A stretch of 64,000 nucleotides of DNA. It comes from Sinorhizobium fredii USDA 205 (GTDB taxonomy: Bacteria; Pseudomonadota; Alphaproteobacteria; Rhizobiales; Rhizobiaceae). The stretch is taken from assembly GCF_001461695.1 (NCBI RefSeq), contig NZ_AUTC01000045.1:124001-188000 (forward strand), written 5' to 3'. The notes beneath the pieces are model-generated. The model did not search any database, was not told the DNA's origin, and was given only the letters and a program-made list of their open reading frames with translations. Made by a program: the position numbers and the translations under genes. This document shows, piece by piece, positions 1 to 7,914 of this stretch (positions within the stretch are counted from its first letter, which is position 1; each line of letters begins with the position of its first letter).

Positions 1-1
1 G

Positions 2-292
2 CGCCACGCGGCTTTCTACAAGCGCATCTTCGGATCGAGAACGGTGGTGGAGCGACGGGAGAATCTCGGCGTCTACAATGCCGACGGCTCGCTCCTCGTG
101 GCGCAGGTGCGCGGTCAGCGGCCATCGATTCTCGATCGTTATCCGATCTTCGATTCCGAGCCGTTCGAGCGACGCCTGACGTTCGGCGGCCGCGAAGAGG
201 TGCCGTTTGCGCCGCTGACGATCCTGCCGACCGCACGATTCGCGCAGATGGGCCAGGGCCGATCCTTTTTGCGGAGATCCACGGGCGTATAG
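2..292 (+). CDS. C-terminal end of an unidentified protein
   Basis: An open frame runs in from the left edge and ends at a TAG at 290-292, giving about 96 residues; the start is outside the window. The first visible residues read RHAAFYKRIFGS and a later part reads VNLG-free, charged sequence with LDRYPIFDSEPFERR near the middle. The HAAFYKRIFG stretch is reminiscent of acyl- or acetyl-transferases with a GNAT-like fold, but this is only a resemblance. No conserved catalytic motif is visible. A GTG at 44 is an internal codon rather than a likely start, because the frame stays open upstream. Coding character is good, function unknown. Confidence 0.6.
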   Translation, partial: RHAAFYKRIFGSRTVVERRENLGVYNADGSLLVAQVRGQRPSILDRYPIFDSEPFERRLTFGGREEVPFAPLTILPTARFAQMGQGRSFLRRSTGV

Positions 293-298
293 TTCGGC

Positions 299-405
299 CT
301 ACAGCGCTGCGCGCCTTATCAGACGCGCAAAGGTCGCTGTAGCACTTTGAATTGCTGCATGTCTTTGTCCTTAAATCGAATTCGATTTAAGGAGACATGC
401 AATAG
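299..405. repeat. Palindromic intergenic repeat, copy 1 (RIME-like)
   Basis: About 107 bp made of two nested palindromes. The first has arms CTACAGCG (299-306) and CGCTGTAG, and contains GCGCG/CGCGC-type inner arms. The second is a long hairpin centred on ATCGAATTCGAT with outer arms TGCATGTC and GACATGCA. The left half recurs at 46881-46940. Elements of this design are scattered in intergenic DNA of rhizobia (RIME and A-B-C type elements); the assignment to that class is from memory of the pattern. The remaining 222 bp to the next gene (406-627) show no gene I can support. Confidence 0.75.
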
Positions 406-627
406 CAACCGAAATTCTCGAACGTGCGTTGCGTGCGCCGAAACAATTCGCCGGCGTAGGTGTTCGACTATGCCGCAGGCTGCGGGGGCGGGTTTTCGTT
501 GCGAAGCGCCGTCGCTTTGTGTATGCGGAAGCTAAAGGACCGCTGTCCCGTGTCGTCGCGGAGCGGTTCCGATCGTGGGTCAAAGCGAACCGCCTAGGCG
601 GTGCCACAGCATTCTGGAGAACTGGAG

Positions 628-852
628 ATGGCAGAGCATCACACGGGACCGGCCGAGACGGGCGCCCCGATGGACTATTCCGAGCATGAGAAGACCTACA
701 AGCTCTTTCTCGACGCAACGAAATACGGCACGCTGTTTTGCGTTGCCCTGCTGATTGCCATGGCCGCCGGCTTCTTCACGACGATGGGCTTCATCAGCGC
801 CGTCGTGCTGTTCATCCTCCTCAACGTCGCCGGTTACTTTTTCCTGCGCTGA
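628..852 (+). CDS. aa3-type cytochrome c oxidase subunit IV-like small membrane protein
   Basis: A 74-residue protein. The first 40 residues are hydrophilic and rich in His, Glu and Lys (MAEHHTGP...DYSEHEKTY). The rest forms two closely spaced hydrophobic segments, around residues 36-55 and 56-73, ending in a short basic tail. This matches the small bacterial aa3-type oxidase subunit IV family (COX4_pro_2), a non-catalytic subunit in the inner membrane. I chose ATG 628 because a GGAGA/TGGAG ribosome-binding stretch sits just upstream; a longer in-frame start at 601 has no such support. It is followed by a strong terminator and then the transhydrogenase genes, a neighbourhood seen in rhizobia. 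Confidence 0.85.
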   Translation: MAEHHTGPAETGAPMDYSEHEKTYKLFLDATKYGTLFCVALLIAMAAGFFTTMGFISAVVLFILLNVAGYFFLR

Positions 853-927
853 GCGGCCTCTCTGACAATTCTGTCGAAGGTGGGGGGAGGGTGCCCCTGC
901 CTTGTCGCCGGACGCGGTCCGGCCTGA

Positions 928-952
928 CCTCACCGCGTGAGGAGCGTTTTTT
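928..952 (+). terminator. Rho-independent terminator after the subunit IV gene
   Basis: A perfect 6-bp stem CCTCAC/GTGAGG with a three-base loop (928-942) is followed by AGCG and a run of six T (947-952). It lies 76 bp after the subunit IV stop and separates it from pntAA. Confidence 0.7.
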
Positions 953-1118
953 CGGCGGCGGGCATGCTCCGCCTTCGAGGGAAGAGTGCCTGTCGCTGCA
1001 GCGCCGCGCCTTCATTCGCACGGGTCTTGCTGTATCGCCTTGAAGTCCTGCCGACTCGGCAATCGAACATGTACCCGCATTCAGCGAGGGCCTGGCTGCG
1101 GGGCGGAGAGGGGGAGTA

Positions 1119-2267
1119 TTGAGCCAGATTGTCTTTATTACCAAGGAATCCGATCCGAGCGAACCGCGCGTCGCCGGCTCCGTCGACAGCGTCAAGAAGC
1201 TGAAATCGCTCGGCTTCGACGTGGTCGTCGAGGCCGGTGCCGGCCACGGTTCGCGCGTACCGGATGCGGAGTTCGAGAAGGCCGGGGCGCGGATCGGCAG
1301 TGCCGCCGATGCCAAGAGCGCCAACGTCATCCTCAAGGTGCGCCGGCCGACAACCGAAGAGATGGCCGGCTACCGGTCCGGAGCGATCGTCATCGCCATC
1401 ATGGATCCCTACGGCAACGACGAGGCGATCGCCGCGATGGCGGGCGCCGGGCTGACCGCCTTCGCCATGGAACTGATGCCGCGCATCACCCGGGCCCAGT
1501 CGATGGACGTGCTGTCCAGCCAGGCCAACCTTGCCGGCTACCAGGCGGTGATCGACGCGGCGCACGAATACGACCGGGCCCTGCCGATGATGATGACGGC
1601 GGCCGGCACGGTGCCGGCGGCGAAGATCTTCGTCATGGGCGCCGGCGTCGCCGGGCTGCAGGCGATCGCCACGGCCAGGCGCCTCGGCGCCATGGTGACG
1701 GCCACCGACGTTCGTCCCGCCGCCAAGGAGCAGGTCGCCTCGCTCGGCGCCAAGTTCATCGCCGTCGAGGACGACGAGTTCAAGGCGGCCGAGACGGCCG
1801 GCGGCTACGCCAAGGAAATGTCGAAGGACTACCAGGCCAAGCAGGCGGCGCTGGTCGCCGAGCATATCGCCAAGCAGGACATCGTCGTCACCACGGCGCT
1901 GATCCCCGGCCGGCCGGCGCCGAGGCTCGTGACCCGCGCGATGCTCGATGCCATGAAGCCGGGCTCCGTCGTCGTCGACCTCGCCGTCGAACGCGGCGGC
2001 AATGTCGAGGGCGCCGAAGCCGGCAAGGTCGTCGCGGCCGGCGGCGTCAAGATCGTCGGCCACCTCAACGTGCCGGGCCGCATCGCCGCCTCCGCCTCGC
2101 TGCTCTACGCCAAGAACCTCGTCACCTTCCTGGAGACGATGGTCTCGAAGGAGACGAAGGCCTTGGCGCTCAACATGGAGGACGAGCTCGTCAAGGCGAC
2201 GGCGCTGACCCACGGCGGCGCCGTGGTGCATCCGGCCTTCGGCGGTGCGAACGGGGGGGACAAGTAA
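1119..2267 (+). CDS. pntAA: NAD(P) transhydrogenase subunit alpha part 1 (domain I, NAD-binding)
   Basis: A 382-residue soluble subunit of the Re/Si-specific proton-translocating transhydrogenase, which couples hydride transfer from NADH to NADP+ to proton entry. The N-terminal third resembles alanine dehydrogenase (VFITKESDPSEPRVAGS). The NAD-binding Rossmann motif VMGAGVAGLQAIATA lies near residues 173-187, followed by ATDVRPAAKEQ carrying the ribose-binding Asp. The start is a TTG at 1119 preceded by the purine-rich GGAGAGGGGGAG; no better ATG exists in this frame. It is the first gene of a tight three-gene operon in the split form, where the E. coli alpha subunit is divided into pntAA and pntAB, as in many alphaproteobacteria. 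The stop adjoins the next start codon. Confidence 0.95.
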   Translation: MSQIVFITKESDPSEPRVAGSVDSVKKLKSLGFDVVVEAGAGHGSRVPDAEFEKAGARIGSAADAKSANVILKVRRPTTEEMAGYRSGAIVIAIMDPYGNDEAIAAMAGAGLTAFAMELMPRITRAQSMDVLSSQANLAGYQAVIDAAHEYDRALPMMMTAAGTVPAAKIFVMGAGVAGLQAIATARRLGAMVTATDVRPAAKEQVASLGAKFIAVEDDEFKAAETAGGYAKEMSKDYQAKQAALVAEHIAKQDIVVTTALIPGRPAPRLVTRAMLDAMKPGSVVVDLAVERGGNVEGAEAGKVVAAGGVKIVGHLNVPGRIAASASLLYAKNLVTFLETMVSKETKALALNMEDELVKATALTHGGAVVHPAFGGANGGDK

Positions 2268-2678
2268 ATGGCGAACGAACTTCTGGACAAGGCACTGACC
2301 GATCTCGAACGGGCGGTCGAGGCGGTCAGGACGGCGGCCGAATATGTGCCGGATGCGGCCGGCGCAGTGGCGCATGGCGCCACCGGCGGGGCGATCGACC
2401 CCTTCGTCTTCCGCCTGGCGATCTTCGTGCTGGCGATCTTCGTCGGCTATTACGTCGTCTGGTCGGTGACGCCGGCGCTGCACACGCCGCTGATGGCGGT
2501 GACCAACGCGATCTCCTCGGTGATCGTCGTCGGCGCGCTGCTGGCGGTCGGCATCTCGGCTTCGGGGCTGGCCACCGGCTTCGGCTTCGTCGCCCTGGTG
2601 CTGGCCTCGGTCAACATCTTCGGCGGCTTCCTGGTCACCCAGCGCATGCTCGCCATGTACAAGAAAAAAGACAAGTGA
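2268..2678 (+). CDS. pntAB: NAD(P) transhydrogenase subunit alpha part 2 (membrane domain)
   Basis: A 136-residue integral membrane protein forming the alpha-side part of domain II, the proton channel. About 45 hydrophilic N-terminal residues are followed by three or four hydrophobic helices (from [19 protein letters not shown] to [14 protein letters not shown]), with a basic C-terminus ending KKKDK. The ATG directly follows the pntAA stop (TAAATG), so the two are probably translationally coupled. In the three-subunit layout this protein stands alone; in E. coli it is fused to the C-terminus of PntA. Confidence 0.93.
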   Translation: MANELLDKALTDLERAVEAVRTAAEYVPDAAGAVAHGATGGAIDPFVFRLAIFVLAIFVGYYVVWSVTPALHTPLMAVTNAISSVIVVGALLAVGISASGLATGFGFVALVLASVNIFGGFLVTQRMLAMYKKKDK

Positions 2679-2687
2679 GGCGGGCCG

Positions 2688-4088
2688 ATGAACGCTAACT
2701 TCGCAGCCTTCCTCTATCTGGTCTCCGGCGTGCTGTTCATCATGGCGCTGCGCGGCCTGTCGCATCCGACCACCAGCCGCAAGGGCAATGCCTACGGCAT
2801 GATCGGCATGGGCATCGCCATCGTCACGACGCTCTTCCTGGCGCTGCCGTCGATCGGCGGCTTCCTCTTGATCGTCGCCGGCCTGGCGCTCGGCGGCGGC
2901 GCCGGCGCCTATATCGCCAAGCGCATCCCGATGACGGCGATGCCGCAGCTCGTCGCCGGCTTCCATTCGCTGGTCGGCCTCGCCGCCGTGCTGGTCGCCG
3001 CCGGGGCGCTCTATGCGCCGTCCTCCTACGGCATCGGGGCGATCGGAGAGATCCACGCCCAGGCGCTCGTCGAAATGGCGCTCGGCGTGGCGATCGGCGC
3101 GATCACCTTCACCGGCTCGGTCATCGCCTTCCTGAAGCTCGACGGCCGCATGTCAGGCAAACCGATCCTGCTGCCCTATCGCCATCTCATCAATCTGGGC
3201 CTCGCGGCGCTGATCGTCTTCTTCATCGTCGGCCTGGCGCTGACCGAAAGTCACTTCGACTTCTGGGCGATCGTCCTGCTGTCGCTGGTGCTCGGCGTGT
3301 TGATCATCGTCCCGATCGGCGGCGCCGACATGCCGGTCGTCGTGTCGATGCTCAACTCCTATTCCGGCTGGGCGGCGGCCGGCATCGGCTTCACGCTCGG
3401 CAATCTGGCGCTGATCATCACCGGGGCGCTGGTCGGCTCGTCCGGTGCGATCCTCTCCTACATCATGTGCAAGGGCATGAACCGCTCGTTCATCTCGGTG
3501 ATCCTCGGCGGCTTCGGCGGCGAGACGGCGGCGGCAGCGGGTGACGACGGCGTGCAGCGGACCGTCAAGCAGGGCTCGGCCGACGATGCCGCCTTCCTGA
3601 TGGCAAACGCCTCGAAGGTGATCATCGTGCCCGGCTATGGCATGGCGGTGGCGCAGGCCCAGCATGCGCTGCGTGAAATGGGCGACCAATTGAAGGCGGC
3701 CGGCGTCGAGGTCAAATACGCCATCCACCCGGTCGCCGGCCGCATGCCCGGTCACATGAACGTGCTGCTCGCCGAGGCGAACGTCCCCTATGACGAGGTG
3801 TTCGAGCTCGAGGACATCAACTCGGAATTCGCCCAGGCCGACGTCGCCTATGTGATCGGCGCCAACGACGTCACCAACCCGGCGGCCCGCGACGACAAGA
3901 CCTCGCCGATCTACGGCATGCCGATCCTCGACGTCGACAAGGCCAAGACCTGCCTGTTCGTCAAGCGCTCGCTCGGCTCCGGCTATGCCGGCATCGACAA
4001 CACGCTGTTCTACAAGGACGGCACGATGATGCTCTTGGGCGACGCCAAGAAGGTCACCGAGGAAATCGTCAAGGCGATCAACCACTGA
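2688..4088 (+). CDS. pntB: NAD(P) transhydrogenase subunit beta
   Basis: A 466-residue subunit with about nine transmembrane helices over residues 1-265 and a C-terminal NADP(H)-binding domain III. Domain III shows the family signatures in order: VPGYGMAVAQAQ near residue 312, GRMPGHMNVLLAEA near 350, GANDVTNPAA near 395 and KRSLGSGYAG near 425. Together with PntAA and PntAB it forms the inner-membrane enzyme that uses the proton gradient to make NADPH. The start is 10 bp after the pntAB stop with GAGGCGGG upstream. The length matches the family, and the operon ends at the terminator just downstream. Confidence 0.95.
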   Translation: MNANFAAFLYLVSGVLFIMALRGLSHPTTSRKGNAYGMIGMGIAIVTTLFLALPSIGGFLLIVAGLALGGGAGAYIAKRIPMTAMPQLVAGFHSLVGLAAVLVAAGALYAPSSYGIGAIGEIHAQALVEMALGVAIGAITFTGSVIAFLKLDGRMSGKPILLPYRHLINLGLAALIVFFIVGLALTESHFDFWAIVLLSLVLGVLIIVPIGGADMPVVVSMLNSYSGWAAAGIGFTLGNLALIITGALVGSSGAILSYIMCKGMNRSFISVILGGFGGETAAAAGDDGVQRTVKQGSADDAAFLMANASKVIIVPGYGMAVAQAQHALREMGDQLKAAGVEVKYAIHPVAGRMPGHMNVLLAEANVPYDEVFELEDINSEFAQADVAYVIGANDVTNPAARDDKTSPIYGMPILDVDKAKTCLFVKRSLGSGYAGIDNTLFYKDGTMMLLGDAKKVTEEIVKAINH

Positions 4089-4111
4089 GGATTGCCGTTG
4101 CTTCCGACCTG

Positions 4112-4142
4112 AATGCCCGCCTCACGAGGCGGGCATTTGCGT
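4112..4142 (+). terminator. Stem-loop terminator after pntB
   Basis: A perfect 11-bp inverted repeat ATGCCCGCCTC/GAGGCGGGCAT (4113-4136) with almost no loop, preceded by AA and followed by TTGCGTTCTT. It sits 24 bp past the pntB stop. The downstream gene is on the other strand and ends at 4183, so the hairpin may serve both directions. Confidence 0.65.
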
Positions 4143-4182
4143 TCTTGCCGGGAGTTTCGCGTCTAATTCGATCGCGCGGTTA

Positions 4183-5403
4183 CTAGCCCGGTTGGATTTC
4201 CGGGTCCCAGGTGAAGAGCTCCTTCGCCCTTGCGACGCCGCGAAGCGCGAAACGTCCGAGCGAAACGGCGTTGGCGCGATGCGCGGCCGGGGAGGCCTCG
4301 ACGAATTCCGAAGACATGATGACGTGGCGTTCGACCGAGCGGCACATCGAGACGATGCGGCTCACCTCGTTGACGGCGGGCCCGACCACGGTGAAATCGA
4401 GTCGGTTCTGGCTGCCGATGTTTCCGTAGAAGACTTCGCCGATGTGCAGCCCGAGATAGACGTCGGTGGTCGGTTTTCCTTCTTCGAGCCGCCGCTCGTT
4501 CAGGTCGGCGAGCATGACGCGCAGTTGTCGCTCGGCGGCGATCGCGGCGCTGCAGGCATCGGCTGGCTTGCGGCCGTTGAAGATGGCGAGGACCCCATCG
4601 CCGATCAGCTTCAGCACGCTGCCGCCATGCTCCTCGATCGCGGCAATGACCGTGCCGGAATAGTCGTTGAGGAAGGGAATGACCTCCTCCGGCGCGACGC
4701 TCTCGGCGATGCGCGTGTAGTTGCGCAGGTCGGAGAACCACATGACCGCCTCGATCCGCTCGGCCGCCCCCCGTTCGATGCTGCCTTCGACCACCCGCCG
4801 CCCGGCGTCTTGGCCGAGATAGACATCTGCGAGCGTGCCGATGATGCGGACGCAGGAGGCTGCCTTCACGGCGAGGGCAAGCGTCGGCACGAGCGTTCGG
4901 AGCGCATGGAGGTCTTCGCGGTCGAAGCCTCCGCGTCTCTTCGTCGTCCAGTAGGAGTAGAAGCAATCCATCTGTCCGACACGGCCGCGGTCGGTGAAAT
5001 GATGGATCAGGCCGAAGCAGTCGGTGTGCCCTTCGGATTTCAGCTTGTCGAGCATGGTGAAGGGAATATGCGGCTCCTCCGCAAGTTGGATGCGGCGCTC
5101 GGCCTCGTTGTCCTGGAGCATGTGGAAGAAGATGGAACGCTGCCAGTTTTCCTGTGCCTCGCCGCCGCTGGTCGAGCCGTAATGCACGACGTCCGGCACG
5201 TCATTGCTTTCGGTGTTCCACTGAAAGGCGCGGCCCTCGAACTCCGGGTGGAGGGTGTCGATCAGCCCAAGCGCGCGGTCGATATGAAGGCCGGCGGCGT
5301 GGCACCGATCACAGAAGCCCGCGAGAAGGTCCTGCTCCTTGAGGCCGCGAATTCCCTCGTCCGACATCCAGAGAACGATGTCGCGGATTGCCTGGTCCTT
5401 CAT
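4183..5403 (-). CDS. Class III adenylate/guanylate cyclase
   Basis: A 406-residue cytoplasmic protein making cAMP or cGMP from the nucleotide triphosphate. The catalytic domain takes up roughly residues 210-400. It has the first metal-binding Asp in MWFSDLRNYTRIAES, the GGSVLKLIGDGVLAIF segment with the second Asp, and the transition-state Asn/Arg pair in AVNEVSRIVSM. The N-terminal 200 residues (MKDQAIRDIVLWMSDEGIRG) are a hydrophilic sensory region with no membrane segment and resemble the N-terminus of many rhizobial cyclases. I chose the ATG at 5403; the frame stays open to 5481 but the added residues are basic and atypical. It stands alone and converges on pntB. The nucleotide specificity cannot be told by eye. 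Confidence 0.85.
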   Translation of the reverse strand: MKDQAIRDIVLWMSDEGIRGLKEQDLLAGFCDRCHAAGLHIDRALGLIDTLHPEFEGRAFQWNTESNDVPDVVHYGSTSGGEAQENWQRSIFFHMLQDNEAERRIQLAEEPHIPFTMLDKLKSEGHTDCFGLIHHFTDRGRVGQMDCFYSYWTTKRRGGFDREDLHALRTLVPTLALAVKAASCVRIIGTLADVYLGQDAGRRVVEGSIERGAAERIEAVMWFSDLRNYTRIAESVAPEEVIPFLNDYSGTVIAAIEEHGGSVLKLIGDGVLAIFNGRKPADACSAAIAAERQLRVMLADLNERRLEEGKPTTDVYLGLHIGEVFYGNIGSQNRLDFTVVGPAVNEVSRIVSMCRSVERHVIMSSEFVEASPAAHRANAVSLGRFALRGVARAKELFTWDPEIQPG

Positions 5404-5580
5404 CCTATATCCCGTCGTGCTGTCGCGCCGGTTCAACCAGCGACCAACAGCAAGAGTGGCGCGCCTTGCCCCGGCGCGCAAGTCGCTGCAGTTTGGATGT
5501 CGAGGAACAAGAGGTCTGCGGGTGAAGTGACCCGAGCGAGGCCCCGGCGGGGCCCCAACAATTTATTCGCCCTATGACGG

Positions 5581-6054
5581 TCAACTGGCCGGCGCCAGCA
5601 CCAGGTGATCGATGCCAAGCGCGATATTCAGGCCTTCCTGGACCTGGACGTTGATCGGTTGCAGCATGAAGGCCCTGTTCGTGCCGCCGGCGATAACCTT
5701 CGCTCCGCCGCCAACGGCAAAGCTGGCGTCGGCGCCGACACCGGCATATTCGCCGGCCAGCGCATATTCGGTGAACGGCGTGCCGGTTTTCGCCAGCACA
5801 TCCCAAATCATCACGGTCTTGCCGGTCGACCCGATATCGATGCCGATCTTGGTGATCCTGCCGGCATAGACGGCGCCTGGCGAACCATCCGCCGGCTTGA
5901 AGGTGCACATCAGGTTCTTGGTGGAGGTGATGATAAGCCCCATGCCGCCTTCCGAACCGCAGGTCAGGCGGCCGAGCGCAACGTAGTTTTGAGCGGGGGC
6001 CGCCGCCGAAAGGGCCGCAAGGGCGGCCGCTGTAACAAGGATCTGTTTGATCAT
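5581..6054 (-). CDS. Secreted DUF992 family protein
   Basis: A 157-residue protein with a clear signal peptide (MIKQILVTAAALAALSAAAPAQ, cleavage near residue 22). The mature part has LTCGSEGGMGLIITSTKNLMCTF with two Cys, then repeated Gly-rich segments (YALAGEYAGVGADASFAVGGGAKV). This is the DUF992 family, exported proteins of rhizobia and relatives with no known function. ATG 6054 is preceded on its strand by a GAGATCAGCC stretch. It is monocistronic. A GC-rich 6-bp hairpin (GGCCCC/GGGGCC, 5540-5554) lies just beyond its stop but lacks a clear T run on this strand. Confidence 0.85.
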   Translation of the reverse strand: MIKQILVTAAALAALSAAAPAQNYVALGRLTCGSEGGMGLIITSTKNLMCTFKPADGSPGAVYAGRITKIGIDIGSTGKTVMIWDVLAKTGTPFTEYALAGEYAGVGADASFAVGGGAKVIAGGTNRAFMLQPINVQVQEGLNIALGIDHLVLAPAS

Positions 6055-6210
6055 GGCTGATCTCCATGTTTACGTCATAGTCAAACAGATTGCGCTCGTG
6101 TTGGTTCCCCAATCGCCGATCGGCCGGGGCTCGCACAATGTCGTGGCCGGCAAACAAGAACGCCCGCGACATTGCCGCGGGCGCCTCAACAGGGAGGAAC
6201 GGGATTGGGG

Positions 6211-7008
6211 TCAGGTTGCCTTGACGCGGGCAAGCCCGGCGCGGGCCGGCTCGTATTTCGGATCGAGCTGCAGCGCGTGCGAATAGGACTTCTGCGCCTT
6301 GGCCTTTTCGCCGCGCCGCTCGTAGATCAGCGCCTGGTTCGCCCAGGATTCGGCGAGCTTGCCATTCAGATTGATGGCCGTGTTGAAATCCGAGAAGGCA
6401 TTGTCGTCGTCGCCTTGCGCCACATAGGAAATGCCGCGGCCGTTATAGGGCTCGGCCGAGCTCGGCGACAGCGAGATTGCCGTCGAGAAATCCTCGATCG
6501 CGTGGGCGTGATCGTTGCGCGCCTGATAGATCAGGCCGCGATTGTGGTAGGCGCGGGGATCGGTGGTGTCGAGCTGGACCGCCTTGTTGAAATCGTTGAA
6601 GGCGGCGTCGAGTTGGTTGGCCTGGCGATAGAGATTGCCCCGGCCGATATAGGCGACGTCATAACTCGAATTGAGCTGCAGTGCGGCATTGTAGTCGGCG
6701 AGGGCGGCCTGCTGGTCGCCCATGTTGCGATGGACGAGCCCGCGGTTGGCATAGGCTTGGTAGAAGCTCGGGTTGAGCTTGATCGCCTGGTCGAAATCGG
6801 CAAGCGCCCGGCGGAATTCGCCGGCGCGGCCGTAAGCCGAGCCGCGCACGTTGTAGGCTTCCGGGTCGCTCGGATTGGAGGCGATGACGCTCGACAGCGA
6901 GGCGATGTTTTCTTCCGAGCCTTGCGCCCGTTCGACGCGGATCATCGATTCGGAGGCGTTGTCGGTCTGGCATCCGGCAAGCAGCAGGGCCGAGCCGAGT
7001 ATCAGCAT
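6211..7008 (-). CDS. TPR-repeat lipoprotein
   Basis: A 265-residue protein that begins MLILGSALLLAGCQTDN, a short signal peptide with lipobox LAGC, so it is probably anchored to a membrane by its Cys. After a short linker it consists of about five to six tandem 34-residue TPRs starting near residue 45, recognisable from repeats such as AYNVRGSAYGRAGEFRRALADFDQAIKLNP. TPR lipoproteins of this type act as scaffolds in envelope complexes; the partner is unknown. The start is uncertain: the frame is open upstream without a good start, while a different frame offers an ATG at 7082 with a continuous reading across the start region. A longer N-terminus with a frameshift is therefore possible but unproven. 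Confidence 0.85.
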   Translation of the reverse strand: MLILGSALLLAGCQTDNASESMIRVERAQGSEENIASLSSVIASNPSDPEAYNVRGSAYGRAGEFRRALADFDQAIKLNPSFYQAYANRGLVHRNMGDQQAALADYNAALQLNSSYDVAYIGRGNLYRQANQLDAAFNDFNKAVQLDTTDPRAYHNRGLIYQARNDHAHAIEDFSTAISLSPSSAEPYNGRGISYVAQGDDDNAFSDFNTAINLNGKLAESWANQALIYERRGEKAKAQKSYSHALQLDPKYEPARAGLARVKAT

Positions 7009-7349
7009 GGCGGCAAGCTTCGGATTGCGCTGGTGGGGCGGCGCGCCTCTTGGATGGTGAAACCGGAGACGTCCGCAGTCATGGCAGCAAGTGTCAAAGT
7101 CGATCCCTCAAAGCGACAAGGTCCCAGTGCTTTCCTTTACGGAGAGCGGCGAAGGCGCGGGGGCTCCGGGGGCTCTACGAGCGCCTCGGGCGAACCGTCC
7201 GGCCTTGTTTTCCGGGCGGCTGAACCGTCGCCAGCTGATGCGGCAATCACGCTAGACTGCCGACGGACAGGGTGTCCATATCAAAATGGCGGCGGCGATG
7301 CCTCGCCCCCGCCACAAATTACATTGGAAAGCGTCGAAAAAACGACCAA

Positions 7350-7562
7350 TCAGCGGGCCAGGAGGCCTTCACGCTGTGCGCGCTTGCGAGCCAGCTTGCG
7401 AACGCGGCGGACGGCCTCGGCCTTTTCGCGCGCACGCTTCTGGGACGGCTTTTCATAGAAGTCACGCATCTTCATTTCGCGGAAAATGCCTTCGCGCTGC
7501 ATCTTCTTCTTGAGTGCGCGAAGCGCCTGATCGACATTGTTATCGCGGACAAGTACCTGCAC
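7350..7562 (-). CDS. rpsU: 30S ribosomal protein S21
   Basis: A 70-residue, very basic protein starting [20 protein letters not shown]. It contains the S21 signature [20 protein letters not shown], followed by a helical Arg/Lys-rich tail typical of alphaproteobacterial S21. It binds the platform of the small ribosomal subunit near the anti-Shine-Dalgarno region and affects initiation. It is monocistronic here; the spacer up to the divergent sarcosine oxidase operon must hold its promoter. Confidence 0.96.
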   Translation of the reverse strand: MQVLVRDNNVDQALRALKKKMQREGIFREMKMRDFYEKPSQKRAREKAEAVRRVRKLARKRAQREGLLAR

Positions 7563-7914
7563 GTGAATCCCGTTCCTTTGTTCGAGTTGTCCGCCTCACC
7601 ATCAGGTTTGGGAGGCAATAAGTCTGCGTTCGCTGAGCCGAAAGCTCTACGATTAGAGGAGCGGATACCAGATCGTCGGCTGAAAGTCCAGCGGCGCGAT
7701 AGGAGCGCAAGGAAAAATGCGCCGCAGCCGGGGAGAACGGGCGGTCGCGACCCGGAATGCTTGTCGCGGTTTGTCGCTCATGTCGCAAGTCCGCCCAAGT
7801 CCGCCGGATCGCGTCGCAAAAGAAACGTTGCGCCGCCACCGGATTTGCGATTTCTAACCCCGACGGAACGTTTTTTCGCGGTTCTTTTTTCGCGGTTCAT
7901 GGAGTAGCAGGCGG
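7563..7914. other. Divergent intergenic region rpsU-soxB
   Basis: A 352-bp spacer carrying the promoters of rpsU (minus) and soxB (plus). A 15-bp tandem direct repeat of the form TTTTTTCGCGGTTC occurs at about 7870-7899, directly before soxB; the second copy runs close to the soxB ribosome-binding region (GGAGTAGCAGGCGG). No further gene is supported; the frames that stay open here have no recognisable protein features. Confidence 0.5.

Noticed and set aside
930..3056. Long minus-strand open frame of about 700 codons opposite pntAA-pntB
   Set aside because: It is antisense to three clear genes, with an amino-acid composition of Asp, Arg, Gly and His typical of shadow frames in high-GC DNA.
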